Assembly: GCF_002154725.1 (NCBI RefSeq)
Contig: NZ_MTAW01000192.1
Span: 1 to 52,628, forward strand
Reading direction: 5' to 3'
Source of the DNA: Nostoc sp. 106C
GTDB taxonomy: Bacteria > Cyanobacteriota > Cyanobacteriia > Cyanobacteriales > Nostocaceae
DNA: 52,628 bases
The position numbers and the translations under genes are program-made. Below the pieces are notes generated by a model that was not told the origin of the DNA, made no database searches, and saw nothing but the letters and a program-made list of their open reading frames with translations. This document shows positions 1 to 9,445 of the stretch, in pieces; the stretch's first letter is position 1; each line of letters starts with the position of its first letter.

Positions 1-25
1 CTTCTCAAATTTTTGTCCTGCATAG

Positions 26-157
26 CTTAGAGTTGCCTTGTCACCCTCTAAGGTTGGATTTAGAGGTTCTACGGAGTATCAAGAGTGGAAAAAATTGCTG
101 CACCATTTTTATGAGCCTTTTCCCACTGTTGAGCACTTTGAAGGAGTTGAAATTTAG
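26..157 (+). pseudogene. Possible C-terminal coding remnant at left edge
   Basis: An open frame from 26 to the TAG at 155-157 reads like a real protein end (…[17 protein letters not shown]…EHFEGVEI). A TAG at 23-25 lies just upstream in the same frame and there is no start codon, so it is either a decayed gene end or part of a gene frameshifted near the window edge. I do not recognise the family. The evidence is only the protein-like composition. Confidence 0.25.
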
Positions 158-278
158 CTAATACAACCTAAATTATCGTATTTATAAAAATTTGTAATTC
201 GTATTAAGCTATTGCTCATCATATCGATTTTTGGTGGGCAATGCTCACCCTAAGCATACTTAATTTAATTACAAATTA

Positions 279-2591
279 TTAATCTACTTTTTGCAGTTGC
301 GCTATTCTGGGGTCGATAATTTTTTGCCCCAAATTAGCGAATTTAATTGCCACAGAAACCTTATTTCCTTCCCCAAAAACATGGGTAATTTCACCAATCC
401 CAAAGGCTTTATGTAAAACGCGATCGCCCACTTGCCAATTCTGCTTGCCATTGCTAGCGGCAGCAGGTTTAGTATATGTTTGACGAATCTTACTTTGAGT
501 GGTTAATAATTCTTCTGGTACTTCCTCCAGAAATTGCGATCGCATAGCGGGTTCGCGAGAACCATAAAGGCGGCGTTCGCGGGCGTGTGATAAATATAAC
601 CGTTCTTGGGCGCGGGTAATTCCCACGTAACACAGGCGGCGTTCTTCTTCTAAAGATGCAGGGTCACTCAGTGAACGGTAACCGGGAAATAGCCCCTGTT
701 CTAAACCTACCAAAAAGACTACGGGAAATTCCAAGCCTTTGGAAGCGTGCAAAGTCATCAAGGAAACTGCTGTTTGCCCTTCTTTTAAATTATCCAAATC
801 GGAACTGAGGGCGGTACTTTGTAAGAATCCTTGCAGGGTAGCATCTTCGTTCTCTTCTTGGAATTGCAGTACAGCGTTGTAAAGTTCTTGGACGTTTTGG
901 ATTCTGTCTTGCGATTCATCCGTACCCTGATTTAGCAAGTCTTGAACATAACCAGAGTCTTCTAGTATACCTTGGACAATTTCCGCAGCCGGAAGCGTTC
1001 CTACTTCTCCTTGCCAACGGCTAATCATTTCCGCAAAGCTTTTCACAGATTTAGCACCACGTCCAGCCAAGGTATTAACTGATGTCTCATCTGACAATAT
1101 TTCCCAAAGAGTTGTGCCTAATTGCTGGGAAGCGTTAATCAAAGCATCAATTGTTGTTTTGCCAATACCACGCCTGGGAGTATTAATCACTCGCAATAAA
1201 CTTACAGTATCGGCGGGGTTAGCGATCGCTCTTAAATAAGCTACGACATCTTTAATTTCTTTGCGATCGTAAAACCTCATTCCTCCCACAACGGTATAAG
1301 GAATTTGATATTTCACTAAGAGTTCTTCAAAGGGACGAGATTGGGCGTTGGTACGATAAAGTATGGCAAAACTACCCCAATTTAATTCTGGGTTTTGTTG
1401 TTCTAAAGTGCGGATTTGACGAATTACAAACTCGGCTTCGTCTAGTTCATTATCCGCTTTGTGACAATAAATTTGTTCACCTGCACCCCGCGTCGGCTTG
1501 AGGACTTTATCAATCCGTTGAGTATTATTTTCAATTAGTTCGTTGGCAGCTTGGAGAATGTTTTCACAAGAGCGATAGTTTTCTTCTAACTTCACCATTG
1601 TCCGGGTGTCGTCATCTGGCAAACCGTCGCCAAAATCATTCTGAAACTCCAGCAAAATGGTGAAGTCAGCCATTCTAAACGAGTAAATTGACTGGTCTGC
1701 ATCACCCACAACAAACACTGAGCGATTTTGCCATTCCCATTCGCTCTTTCTATCTTCGCCATTTGTCACTAACAGGCGGATTAGGTCATACTGAGTACGG
1801 TTAGTATCCTGATATTCATCAACAAGAATATGGCAGAATTTGCGATGCCAGTAACCTAATACCTGTTCATTTTGCTGAAACAGTTTAGTAGGAATGAGAA
1901 TTAAATCATCAAAATCGAGAGCGTTATTTTGTGCCAGCCTATCTTGATAGGAACTATAGACTTGAGCAATTACCCTGCCGCGATAATTAGGCTGCTCACT
2001 CTCAAATTCTTGGGGTGAAAAGCCTTGGTTTTTAGCGTTACTGATCGCATAGCGCACAGAACGATGGTCAAACTTCTTATCGTCTAGGTTTAGCTGTTTG
2101 GTGACAATATCTTTGACCAAGCTTTGAGCATCAGATTCGTCAAAGATGGAGAAATTTTTACTCCAACGGCGGCCTTTTTCGTCTTGGTACTTCTCAATAT
2201 CAAAGCGTAGGATGCGGGAAAACAGACTGTGGAAAGTACCACACCATAAATCTTTGATTGTAGTCCGATAGACTTGCGATCGCAGTTTAGTTTGTTCGTA
2301 TTCTGGCAATAAATCAAACCGCTGACCATGTTCTTTGATGGCCAACTGTTCAGCAAATATCTTTTGAATCCGCTCTTTCATCTCCCTAGCGGCTTTGTTA
2401 GTAAAAGTCACCGCCAAAATATTTTCGGGAGCTACGCGGTGTTTAAGAATCAGGTTAGCAATCCGATAAGTCAGCGCTCGCGTTTTACCGGAACCTGCGC
2501 CAGCCACAACTAGCAGCGGGCCGCAGTAGTGTTCTACGGCTTGACGTTGGCTGGGATTTAAATGGCTGAGGAAGTCAATAGTTGTGGTCAT
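279..2591 (-). CDS. pcrA: ATP-dependent DNA helicase, UvrD/PcrA family
   Basis: This is a superfamily 1A 3'-5' DNA helicase acting in repair and in clearing stalled replication. Visible motifs in order are Q motif (LNPSQRQAVEH, residues ~11-21), Walker A GAGSGKT (~31), motif II DEYQDTN, motif III GDADQSIYSFR, motif V TLHASKGLEFPVVFLVG and motif VI VGITRAQERL. The C-terminal tail (~720-770, WQVGDRVLHKAFGIGEI) is the Tudor-like domain that binds RNA polymerase in PcrA. The 770-residue length is normal for cyanobacterial PcrA. It stands alone, with no operon partner. The family is certain; PcrA versus UvrD naming is by convention. Confidence 0.95.
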   Translation of the reverse strand: MTTTIDFLSHLNPSQRQAVEHYCGPLLVVAGAGSGKTRALTYRIANLILKHRVAPENILAVTFTNKAAREMKERIQKIFAEQLAIKEHGQRFDLLPEYEQTKLRSQVYRTTIKDLWCGTFHSLFSRILRFDIEKYQDEKGRRWSKNFSIFDESDAQSLVKDIVTKQLNLDDKKFDHRSVRYAISNAKNQGFSPQEFESEQPNYRGRVIAQVYSSYQDRLAQNNALDFDDLILIPTKLFQQNEQVLGYWHRKFCHILVDEYQDTNRTQYDLIRLLVTNGEDRKSEWEWQNRSVFVVGDADQSIYSFRMADFTILLEFQNDFGDGLPDDDTRTMVKLEENYRSCENILQAANELIENNTQRIDKVLKPTRGAGEQIYCHKADNELDEAEFVIRQIRTLEQQNPELNWGSFAILYRTNAQSRPFEELLVKYQIPYTVVGGMRFYDRKEIKDVVAYLRAIANPADTVSLLRVINTPRRGIGKTTIDALINASQQLGTTLWEILSDETSVNTLAGRGAKSVKSFAEMISRWQGEVGTLPAAEIVQGILEDSGYVQDLLNQGTDESQDRIQNVQELYNAVLQFQEENEDATLQGFLQSTALSSDLDNLKEGQTAVSLMTLHASKGLEFPVVFLVGLEQGLFPGYRSLSDPASLEEERRLCYVGITRAQERLYLSHARERRLYGSREPAMRSQFLEEVPEELLTTQSKIRQTYTKPAAASNGKQNWQVGDRVLHKAFGIGEITHVFGEGNKVSVAIKFANLGQKIIDPRIAQLQKVD

Positions 2592-2745
2592 GGATAGCCA
2601 AGGTGACTGGGCAAAGAACCGCTTCTTTTGAGAGTATCGTAATCAACGCATATTATTCTAGGTTAATTAAAATATTTCAATTCGACCTTGCCGAATTTCC
2701 TGATAAAACTCTTACTCTCCGCGCCTTTGCGCCTCTGCGTGACAC

Positions 2746-2913
2746 CTTATCTAAGTTATAGTTACCTGTATCGCTGCCAGTAGGAGGCTTGATGATTAAC
2801 TCTCCTGTAGCAGTTCTCTTCAGCCTTCAAATCACAATTTATACTACCAATTCCTGAAACTGCTCGTGACTTACTTTAAAGCTTTGGGGAATGTTAATAG
2901 TAGGGTTGACCAT
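2746..2913 (-). pseudogene. Relic of a Uma2-family (DUF820) gene, N-terminal part
   Basis: One minus-strand frame starting at ATG 2911-2913 reads MVNPTINIPQSFKVSHEQFQ, ELVV, a TAA, IVI, a TGA, then RLKRTATGELIIKPPTGSDT and GNYNLDK. This matches the N-terminus of Uma2-type proteins, where the usual text is like RLERTATGELIIMPPTGS. The two stops fall where residues are expected and no indel is needed. After codon 56 the homology runs into a repeat-like sequence (2715-2745), so the rest of the gene is gone. The family assignment is from memory of the motif. Confidence 0.65.
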
Positions 2914-3023
2914 TATTTTGGGCAACAACTGTCAGAATACAGTTTATATCTATGGTTTCATAGGGAAGTAGATAGATATAATAACAGAGAAAGTATTCAT
3001 CAATCGTAATAAGTTTTAAAACT

Positions 3024-3290
3024 ATGAATATCAACCTAAAACCTGAAGAAGAGCAAATTATTCAAGCCAAGCTAGAAACTGGTCAATATGCAACTGCATA
3101 TGAGGTAATTGTTGAAGCTTTACGACTCCTAGAAGAGCGAGATAAGTATTATGAGAAATGGGTCGAAGAAACCCGTAAAAAAGTAGCAGTTGGCATAGCA
3201 CAGCTTGATCGGGGAGAAGGAATTAATGGAAAAATTGCTATTGCTAAATTGCGGGAAAAACTCCGCCAAGCTCGCGATTATCAAGCATGA
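3024..3290 (+). CDS. parD: ParD-type antitoxin
   Basis: This 88-residue protein should be the antitoxin of a type II toxin-antitoxin pair. It has a short N-terminal ribbon-helix-helix-like segment (NINLKPEEEQIIQAKLETGQY…AYEVIVEALRLLEE, residues 2-37) and a charged helical C-terminus that would wrap the toxin. Its stop overlaps the toxin start (ATGA at 3287-3290), which indicates translational coupling. ParD proteins normally bind their own promoter, so autoregulation is expected, though I cannot point to the operator. Confidence 0.85.
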   Translation: MNINLKPEEEQIIQAKLETGQYATAYEVIVEALRLLEERDKYYEKWVEETRKKVAVGIAQLDRGEGINGKIAIAKLREKLRQARDYQA

Positions 3291-3592
3291 ACATCTATAT
3301 AATTTCTCCAGAAGCTATTCAAGATTTAGATGAAATTTCTGAATATTTTGCTAGTCGCAATTTAGATGCTGGCGATCGCTTTGTTAAAGGCTTTGAAGAA
3401 AAGTGCGAAAATTTAGTTAAATATCCCAATATGGGACGTAGTTATGCCGATATAGAGCCATCTTTACGAGGGATTCCCCTTGAGAGTTATATTCTTCTTT
3501 ACCGTTTGATCGCGGATGGGATAGAGATTGTGCCTGTAGTGAGCGGATATGGCAACCTGCAATCTCTGTTTTCGGAATCTGATGATGATTGA
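3287..3592 (+). CDS. parE: ParE/RelE-family toxin
   Basis: This 101-residue protein begins MNIYIISPEAIQDLDEISEY, typical of the ParE branch of the RelE/ParE fold. Conserved family features include AGDRFVKGFEEKCENLVKYPNMGRSY and the final strand RGIPLESYILLYRLIADGIEIVPVVSG. Known ParE toxins poison DNA gyrase while RelE types cleave mRNA; the sequence alone does not decide between them. The length is full and I see no lesion, so of the three toxin genes in this window this is the only intact one. Confidence 0.85.
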   Translation: MNIYIISPEAIQDLDEISEYFASRNLDAGDRFVKGFEEKCENLVKYPNMGRSYADIEPSLRGIPLESYILLYRLIADGIEIVPVVSGYGNLQSLFSESDDD

Positions 3593-3720
3593 GGCGATCG
3601 CTTCTATTTTTTGGTAATAAATAGGAGCTAGCACAAGTTAAGTATTATGCCAAGCTAATAACTAATAAAAAATTTCTTCTGTGCCATCATCTGTATAGTG
3701 CGATCGCATCTCGAACCAAC

Positions 3721-5445
3721 TTATTCTTGTACAGTCAAGGGTAAGCGAACGGTAAAAGTAGAACCAACTCCAATCTGACTTTTGACAATAATTTCACCAC
3801 CCATCATCTGGCAAAAGTGGCGACTAATTGCTAACCCTAACCCAGTACCACCATACTTTTTAGTAGTCGATGTATCCCCTTGGATAAAAGGTTGAAATAA
3901 CTGCTTTTGCTGAGTTTGTGACATTCCAATTCCTGTATCATTTACCGTGAAAGTAATAATCTCAAAAGGAGTTGTTTGTAATAAGCCTGCTTTTTCGCTC
4001 TTCACTGTTAGCGTTACTTTGCCGTTTGTCGTAAATTTGGCAGCATTACTGAGTAGGTTTAACAATACTTGCCGCATTCTCGTTTGATCGGCATACATTG
4101 TACCCAGTTGTTCATCACAATCTACTTCTAAGATATTGCCGTTTTTCTCTACAGCCGATCTAACTGTTAAAACGATATTATTAATTAGTGACGCAATCTC
4201 AAATGTCTCTGGATAGAGAGTCATTTTCCCCGCTTCAATTTTTGATAAGTCGAGGATGTCATTAATTAGTTCTAGTAAATGTCTGCCAGCAGCATTGATT
4301 GTTTCTAAGTCGGTAATAAAATCTCCCGATAAACCTAAATCGGTAGCATCATCTTGTAGTAGTTGACTCAAGCCAATAACAGCATTTAATGGTGTACGTA
4401 ATTCGTGACTTACATTGGCCAGAAATATGCTTTTTGCTTTGCTAGCAGCTTCGGCTAATTCTTTAGCTTGTTGTAGTTCTTTAGTCCGCTCAGATACTCG
4501 TTCAATTAAACGATTTAGAGATTTAGCTAATAAGCCAATTTCATCTTCTGTGGTTACTGGTGCGCGCAAATCAAAATTAGATTTTCTCGCCACTTGTTCA
4601 GCTACTTGGGTAACCGTGATGACTGGTTCTGCGATCGCGCGACTGGTACGCCAAGCTACAATGGCTGCGATCGCCACTGACACCAGCATACTCATGATTA
4701 CAATTAATCTCTCAACTCCTTTTGCCTGCTCTACACCTTGTGTCCTTTCCTGCTCTTGAAATTCAGCGTTTTGTAAAATGTTACTTAGTGTTTGCGAAAG
4801 CTGCTCTAGCCGCATAGCTGTTTCGCCACGCATAATTTTTAGTAACTGCTCACGTGCTGAAGCAACTTCCTGTGTCTGCACTTGGCGAGCATCAACTTCC
4901 TGCAATACAGACTCTATCTGCTTGACATAAGACTCTAAGTTAGTCGTGTAATCTTGCAATAAAGCTACTAAAGTGCCACTGTTTGCTGCTAATCTTTTAG
5001 GTTTTTTATCGATAAAATTGGTAATTTCTGATTCTAATTGTTTAGCTTTATCAACACTTCTGAGAAATTCGGTTTTTTTAGTTTGCAGCCGTTTAGGATC
5101 TTCTAATACTGAAACTAAATTAGAGCTATATAATTGTGCTCCAATTACTGCATCTTTATAATTAGTCAGTAGTTGTCCTTGCTCATGAGCTTGATTTAAT
5201 TGTTTAATTTCTCTTCCCCGATAATAGTTCGCAATTACCAAACCAGTAAGTGAGCCAAAAAAACCAATTCCAATGGCTACAAAATATCCATAGCCAATTT
5301 TTTGATGTATGCGCCAGGAACTAGCTTTGAGTTTCCCTCGCGAGGGAAATTCAATAGTCGGGAGTTCGTCTGTCGATGGCTCTTCCGCTGGCACTGTTTT
5401 GCTTTCTGAACTACTGTCAACAGGGATTGGCTTTTGAGTTTGCAT
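3721..5445 (-). CDS. Membrane-bound sensor histidine kinase with HAMP domain
   Basis: The 574-residue protein has an acidic cytoplasmic N-terminus, a first membrane span at ~51-73, a predicted extracytoplasmic helical sensor (~75-245, rich in coiled coil, CHASE3-like), a second span at ~246-265, HAMP at ~266-320 and a coiled-coil linker. HisKA follows with the phospho-acceptor His347 in SHELRTPLN, then a HATPase_c domain (N box [13 protein letters not shown]1 DTGIGM, G2 [10 protein letters not shown]). There is no PAS, GAF or receiver domain and no adjacent response regulator, so it is an orphan kinase and its signal is unknown. Confidence 0.9.
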   Translation of the reverse strand: MQTQKPIPVDSSSESKTVPAEEPSTDELPTIEFPSRGKLKASSWRIHQKIGYGYFVAIGIGFFGSLTGLVIANYYRGREIKQLNQAHEQGQLLTNYKDAVIGAQLYSSNLVSVLEDPKRLQTKKTEFLRSVDKAKQLESEITNFIDKKPKRLAANSGTLVALLQDYTTNLESYVKQIESVLQEVDARQVQTQEVASAREQLLKIMRGETAMRLEQLSQTLSNILQNAEFQEQERTQGVEQAKGVERLIVIMSMLVSVAIAAIVAWRTSRAIAEPVITVTQVAEQVARKSNFDLRAPVTTEDEIGLLAKSLNRLIERVSERTKELQQAKELAEAASKAKSIFLANVSHELRTPLNAVIGLSQLLQDDATDLGLSGDFITDLETINAAGRHLLELINDILDLSKIEAGKMTLYPETFEIASLINNIVLTVRSAVEKNGNILEVDCDEQLGTMYADQTRMRQVLLNLLSNAAKFTTNGKVTLTVKSEKAGLLQTTPFEIITFTVNDTGIGMSQTQQKQLFQPFIQGDTSTTKKYGGTGLGLAISRHFCQMMGGEIIVKSQIGVGSTFTVRLPLTVQE

Positions 5446-5741
5446 CCCTCAAATCTCCTTACCCTCCCGTAAAAGTCACCAATTTACTCTCACTTGGGCA
5501 AACAATTTAACTAGAGATTAACACCTAAATTATCTTTTTTTTATGACAAGAGCAAATTAATGCTCACCAGATAATTGGCATGACCTTTATTATATTTGAG
5601 TTATTCTAATATGAATTATTAGTACGAGGTCTAACAGTCAATAAAAATCGCTTTTTCTATAAAAAGCGCTTCCCTAAAGAAAATGCACTCCTATAAGTAT
5701 ATCTTTTTCATCACTTTACTTTGACCTGCACTTGATGGTAT

Positions 5742-5975
5742 TTATATTGAGTTATCGGGTAAGCGACTAATTAACTCTTCTCCAGCCTTCCATAAACTAC
5801 CCTCAAGCCGTCTAAAGTATTTTAATCTAGTTTCCTATATAAAAGAGATCAAAACCACGCTCTTTATCATTAGGCTTACTGTTTTCCAATCTTATCACCA
5901 ATCCTTTTGATTCTCCAATCTCTATAGCAATCTGATTTGATTCGGAGAAATTAAACCTTGTCCATTTTGAAACCT
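5742..5975 (-). pseudogene. Unidentified gene remnant with a frameshift
   Basis: On the minus strand a frame entering from ~5975 reads VSKWTRFNFSESNQIAIEIG, then ESKGLVIRLENSKPND and KERGFDLFYIGN, to a TAG at 5827-5829. A +1 shift at that point continues as TRLKYFRRLEGSLWKAG and EELISRLPDNSI to a TAA at 5742-5744. Both parts look like coding sequence and together suggest the C-terminal ~75 residues of one protein. The 5' side is cut off by the hairpin repeat at 5980-6035. I do not recognise the family. Confidence 0.45.
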
Positions 5976-5979
5976 GGAG

Positions 5980-6035
5980 TAGTGCGGGCTAGAAACCCGC
6001 TACTACCAGTAGAGAGCAAGATGCTCCCACTACTT
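5980..6035. repeat. Paired hairpin repeat
   Basis: Two adjacent stem-loops of the kind scattered through Nostoc genomes. The first is TGCGGG-loop-CCCGC, flanked by GTAG and CTAC. The second is AGTAG…GAGC…GCTC…CTACT. The repeat borders the truncated gene remnant on its left. Confidence 0.5.
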
Positions 6036-6099
6036 TTATAACTATGGTTCTCAATATAGATGTGGTTTACTTGTGTAGGGAGGGAACAGGTGAAGCAGT

Positions 6100-6375
6100 G
6101 ACGAGTACGCAGGGAGTTTCCACGCCATTTGACGGCAGTTGCTACAACGGGGAAGCAGCCGCGTGGGCGGGTTTCCCGACTTGAGCAGACTGCCGTGGGA
6201 ATCCCCCTTCGGGTTCGCCAGTCACCTGCGGAGGAGGACAGTCCGTTGCGGGGGGAACCCCCGTTGAAGGAACTGTCCGTTGGAAACCCTCCTGCAGTGC
6301 TGGTCTCACCGCAACGCACTGCCTCCTTCAAGCTGGGGAACTGCAACGGCGCAGTGGCTCCCCATGAGATTTTTT
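6100..6375. repeat. GC-rich dispersed repeat block
   Basis: This block is much richer in GC than its surroundings and is built of short palindromes such as the GCGGGGGGAACCCCCG motif near 6255. It shares TGCTACAACGGGGA (6140-6153), CCGACTTGA and ACTGCCGTGGGAA (6189-6201) in the same order with the reverse complement of 24783-24844. Long frames crossing it on both strands (5951-6412 minus and 6129-6503 plus) are products of the repeat, not genes. Confidence 0.7.
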
Positions 6376-6401
6376 TAATTAAAAGTCCCTTTGCGAAACG
6401 T

Positions 6402-7148
6402 CTATTCTGCATTCAAAAATTCCAAGTATCCCTTGCTGAGTTCCTTCACAGCCGCATCGTAAAACTGCTTACCGTGTTCTGGAGTAGCCAAAGCGGGATT
6501 TGATCCCATGCGTCCATCGGGGTAACGCGCGCGAAAGTCTGTTGCACTATAAATATTGTGTCCTTTTCCCACTTCGCTTGAGAGAGGTGCTTGCTTAATC
6601 GCCTCTGGATAAACATACTGAGTTACAGCCACCTCACTAGGTGTAGCATGAGAGCCTTCTTCGTCGCCGTATAATTCTTTAGCAAGTTTGTATACTGAAC
6701 TACACATAAACCAATTAGCAACTTGACATTGTACTCGGTGTGCATTAGCAATCTGCAAATCTTCTAAGTGAGCATAAGTTTCTGAGAAAGCTGCTTTGAG
6801 GGTGGCAATATTGCCGCCATGTCCGTTGATCAAGTAGAACTTGGTAAAACCTGCTTTGCTCAAACAAGTTACATAATCTCGTACCAGCTGAATTAAAGTA
6901 CTGGGACGCAGACTTATAGTACCGGGAAAGGCGGTGTGGTGCAGTGCCATGCCAACATTAATTGTCGGTCCTACCATTGCTTGGGTTGCTTCACCGACAC
7001 CACGAGCGATCGCTTCTGCACAAATAGCATCAGTACCAATTAATCCGGTTGGCCCATGTTGTTCTGTGGAACCAATAGGAAGAATAATACCTCCAGACTG
7101 CTGTAGATAAGCTTCAACCTCAGTCCAGGTACTCAAATGTAGTAACAT
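6402..7148 (-). CDS. Creatininase family protein (metal-dependent amidohydrolase)
   Basis: This 248-residue protein has the creatininase fold signatures: LPIGSTEQHGPTGLIGTD near residue 21 (metal ligands Glu, His, Asp), the HHTAFPGTISL segment, LINGHGGN (~107) and an EEGSHATPSEVAVT stretch with further ligand residues. Family members hydrolyse cyclic amides such as creatinine or act in cofactor pathways (for example MftE); the substrate here is unknown. The C-terminus runs to the edge of the GC-rich repeat block. Confidence 0.88.
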   Translation of the reverse strand: MLLHLSTWTEVEAYLQQSGGIILPIGSTEQHGPTGLIGTDAICAEAIARGVGEATQAMVGPTINVGMALHHTAFPGTISLRPSTLIQLVRDYVTCLSKAGFTKFYLINGHGGNIATLKAAFSETYAHLEDLQIANAHRVQCQVANWFMCSSVYKLAKELYGDEEGSHATPSEVAVTQYVYPEAIKQAPLSSEVGKGHNIYSATDFRARYPDGRMGSNPALATPEHGKQFYDAAVKELSKGYLEFLNAE

Positions 7149-7268
7149 TTTTAGCCAACATCCTCATTAAAATTGCTGTAGAAAGAAACATTTATCTACT
7201 AGGTGGCATCATGAATCATGAGCCTTCTACTAACACGATTATGAACTCCCTTGCTGGGAGATGCAGTA

Positions 7269-7835
7269 ATGACTATGAAATTTTGTCATTTGTACCAAAC
7301 TTTAACTGGGTTAACTGTTGCATTTCTTCTACTCAACAGTCTTCTTACCCTTCCTGCTTTAGCAGGACGTTATGTTTTGAATCAAACACCCCAAACAATC
7401 GAGCGCTATTTTGGGCGTTACAGTACCAAAAAAACTAATGGTGCGCAAGTTACCTATACTTATGCTCCCAAAAGTTTCCGAAGGCTATTTCCCCAGTTCC
7501 CTAAAAGTAATTTTTCGATTAGTTTTATCAAAAATCAAGCAAAATTTATTACTTTAAACTTCAACGGCGATTTTTTTCAATACCCAGGTAGCTACAATTA
7601 TGATAAAGCTGAGGCTACAAAATTTTATAACTATATATTTGGCTATCAGCCGCCTATTTGGCAAGAACTTTCAACCAAATTTAGCGGTAATGAAACAATA
7701 TATTTTTACGAATATTGCCTTGGAGATGGAGTTGCAACGAGTTTTGATAGATACGGATACAAGCAATTTACAGATTCTGCCACTTTATCCTATAACAATC
7801 GTTGCGAACCCCCCTACAATTTTAATCAGGATTGA
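7269..7835 (+). CDS. Small secreted protein of unknown function
   Basis: I chose the ATG at 7269 because GGAG (7256-7259) lies at a suitable distance upstream; a TTG at 7251 would lengthen it by six residues. The product starts MTMKFCHLYQTLTGLTVAFL and has a classic signal peptide ending at PALAG (cleavage after ALA). The mature part (~155 residues) is rich in Tyr, Phe and Asn and has two cysteines (EYCLGDG and NNRCEPP) that could pair. I do not recognise a family. Confidence 0.7.
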   Translation: MTMKFCHLYQTLTGLTVAFLLLNSLLTLPALAGRYVLNQTPQTIERYFGRYSTKKTNGAQVTYTYAPKSFRRLFPQFPKSNFSISFIKNQAKFITLNFNGDFFQYPGSYNYDKAEATKFYNYIFGYQPPIWQELSTKFSGNETIYFYEYCLGDGVATSFDRYGYKQFTDSATLSYNNRCEPPYNFNQD

Positions 7836-7898
7836 TTTATCAGAAGTTTATTTACAAAATAATGTGAGGAGACAACTCGAATCACTCTGAGTTATTGC

Positions 7899-8171
7899 TT
7901 AATCAAAGTAATAATGCTTTTTTACATCACTGATGATTTACCAGTTACAAGACATTCCAGCCGGAAAGATTACTAAATCATCTTTACCCATTTGCACTGG
8001 TTGCCCACCATCAGGTGTAACAATCACATCACCTGCTAAAAAGTAGCAAGTTTCTTGAGTATCATAATTCCAAGAGAATGTGGAAACTTCCTTTTGCCAA
8101 ATTTCCCATTTCGTCACACCCAACTGTTTAAGGCGTTCTTGACTAGGTTGATGCTCAATTTTAATTTCCAT
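7899..8171 (-). pseudogene. Cupin-domain protein interrupted by an in-frame stop
   Basis: The frame from 8171 encodes 77 residues of a small EutQ-like cupin (cupin_3/DUF861): KWEIWQKEVSTFSWNY, ETCYFLAGDVIVTPDGG and DLVIFPAGMSCNW. The TAA at 7938-7940 comes right after the Trp of FPAGMSCNW. The same frame then continues IISDVKKHYYFD to a second TAA at 7899-7901, and family members normally end with a WxVxxxVRKHYxF-like tail. The final strand is therefore still encoded but cut off by one nonsense codon. It lies 18 bp downstream of the Mo-nitrogenase-C gene in the same direction, probably in one operon. Confidence 0.8.
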
Positions 8172-8189
8172 GCTGCTATTTATCTACTT

Positions 8190-8555
8190 TTAGCAATAAG
8201 ACTGAATATCTTCTCCACATTTATCTACTAAATAGCACAGAGCGCGAAAACGCAAGCCGACAAATTGATCGTAAAGGGGATTGAGCTTGCACATAGGAGG
8301 AATATGGGCAATTTTTCGACCAAACAACATCACATCTCGCTCAAAAGGACACTGCGCCGGAATTAGTTTAGCAATAAATTTAGCTAATTTACGATTCTGG
8401 ATTTCGAGTTCATCGAGCCATTGGCGTAGTGGTTGCAGTAAATCAAATTTAGGTTGAGGAAATTGGGGATGACTATTTGATTGGTCTTTTTCGCTGACAG
8501 GGCTAACAAAAGCGGAGAGAATAATACGTCGATTAGTTGTCTTAATCATATTCAT
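8190..8555 (-). CDS. Mo-dependent nitrogenase C-terminal family protein
   Basis: This 121-residue protein matches the small cyanobacterial family annotated as Mo-dependent nitrogenase-like (Mo-nitro_C). The core is LLQPLRQWLDELEIQNRKLA, AKLIPAQCPFERD, ARKIAHIPPMCKLNPLYDQF-like text and LRFRALCYLVDKCGED. Several cysteines are conserved in the family. The name comes from similarity to a region found in diazotrophs; a role in nitrogenase function is not shown by the sequence, and no nif genes are in the window. Confidence 0.75.
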   Translation of the reverse strand: MNMIKTTNRRIILSAFVSPVSEKDQSNSHPQFPQPKFDLLQPLRQWLDELEIQNRKLAKFIAKLIPAQCPFERDVMLFGRKIAHIPPMCKLNPLYDQFVGLRFRALCYLVDKCGEDIQSYC

Positions 8556-8849
8556 AAGTCAGGTTTTTTGTTGTAGATGAACTATAATTAGCCATTTGAA
8601 TTGTAGCTAGGCTTTCTAGCTATGCAATTTATATTGTGCTTGGCAATAAAAAGCAAGTACAAAAAGCTAATTCGCAAGATAGTTGCGGGCAAATGGTGCA
8701 ACTAATGGTTATTTAAACGCACCATACCCTGGAGAACTGTCCAGTTAAATACAAAATAACAAAGAAATTATAAAGATGGTATCGTTTAAAGTTATTGATT
8801 GCTTATATTCCACATACCAATCTTATATATTAAATTTAAATCTTCAGTT

Positions 8850-8942
8850 ATGAAAATGCACAGTATCCTGAGATGGACTTTTGTGTGTATAAGCGCTGTT
8901 TTGCTCTTACTACAGCCAGATTTCCTTAGGACTATGCTATAA
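8850..8942 (+). CDS. Possible 30-residue hydrophobic peptide
   Basis: ATG 8850 opens a short frame, MKMHSILRWTFVCISAVLLL followed by LQPDFLRTML. It looks like a signal peptide or a single membrane span. There is no convincing ribosome binding site. It may be a small membrane protein, the start of a lost secreted protein, or chance. Confidence 0.2.
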   Translation: MKMHSILRWTFVCISAVLLLLQPDFLRTML

Positions 8943-9367
8943 AAACAATCGATTTTAAGGTATTGATATCTAGGAAATTGTTATCTATGTTACAAAACTT
9001 TATCTAAAATTTATCTAAATAACTAGCAAATCAAATTTTGCTAGTTCAAGCTCATATAAGCTCATATAATACCTAAAATAAAGTCTTAAGATAGGCTAGA
9101 AGCTATACTACTTTAAGCTGAGGTAAAAGTTAGAGATAGAAGAAATTAAGATACTGAAATAAGGCAGAAGAAGATAAAGCTGAGTAGAGAATTTTTTAGC
9201 TATTTTTTCCTAGGTCTTTATTTCTACGACTTTGCAATAGTCTGCATTTAAATTGCAGAGCATCAGGTGCTTGAATATTAAGCTTAAATAGATTTCTGAA
9301 TGAGCGAATTCTATAAAAATTTGAGCCAGTTGCTGACCATAGAAGTTTTAAGGGAGGTAGGCTGGTT

Positions 9368-9445
9368 ATGCATAGACGCCCTTATGGCGGCTTCTTTAAC
9401 GATAGAGGTGTGTTAGGCCTGTTTTCGACTCAGCAAACTTTTTAA
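9368..9445 (+). CDS. Candidate 25-residue small protein
   Basis: ATG 9368 is preceded at a good distance (10 nt) by AGGGAGG (9351-9357), one of the strongest ribosome binding sites in the window. The product is MHRRPYGGFFNDRGVLGLFS followed by TQQTF. The stop codon abuts a nested stem-loop with a T run. It lies alone in 1.1 kb without a large gene. I do not recognise it. It could be a small protein, a leader peptide or part of a small RNA. Confidence 0.35.
   Translation: MHRRPYGGFFNDRGVLGLFSTQQTF

Noticed and set aside
5951-6503. Overlapping long frames on both strands (5951-6412 minus, 6129-6503 plus)
   Set aside because: Both cross the GC-rich palindromic repeat block, overlap the creatininase gene or the relic, and encode repeat-derived text without family features.
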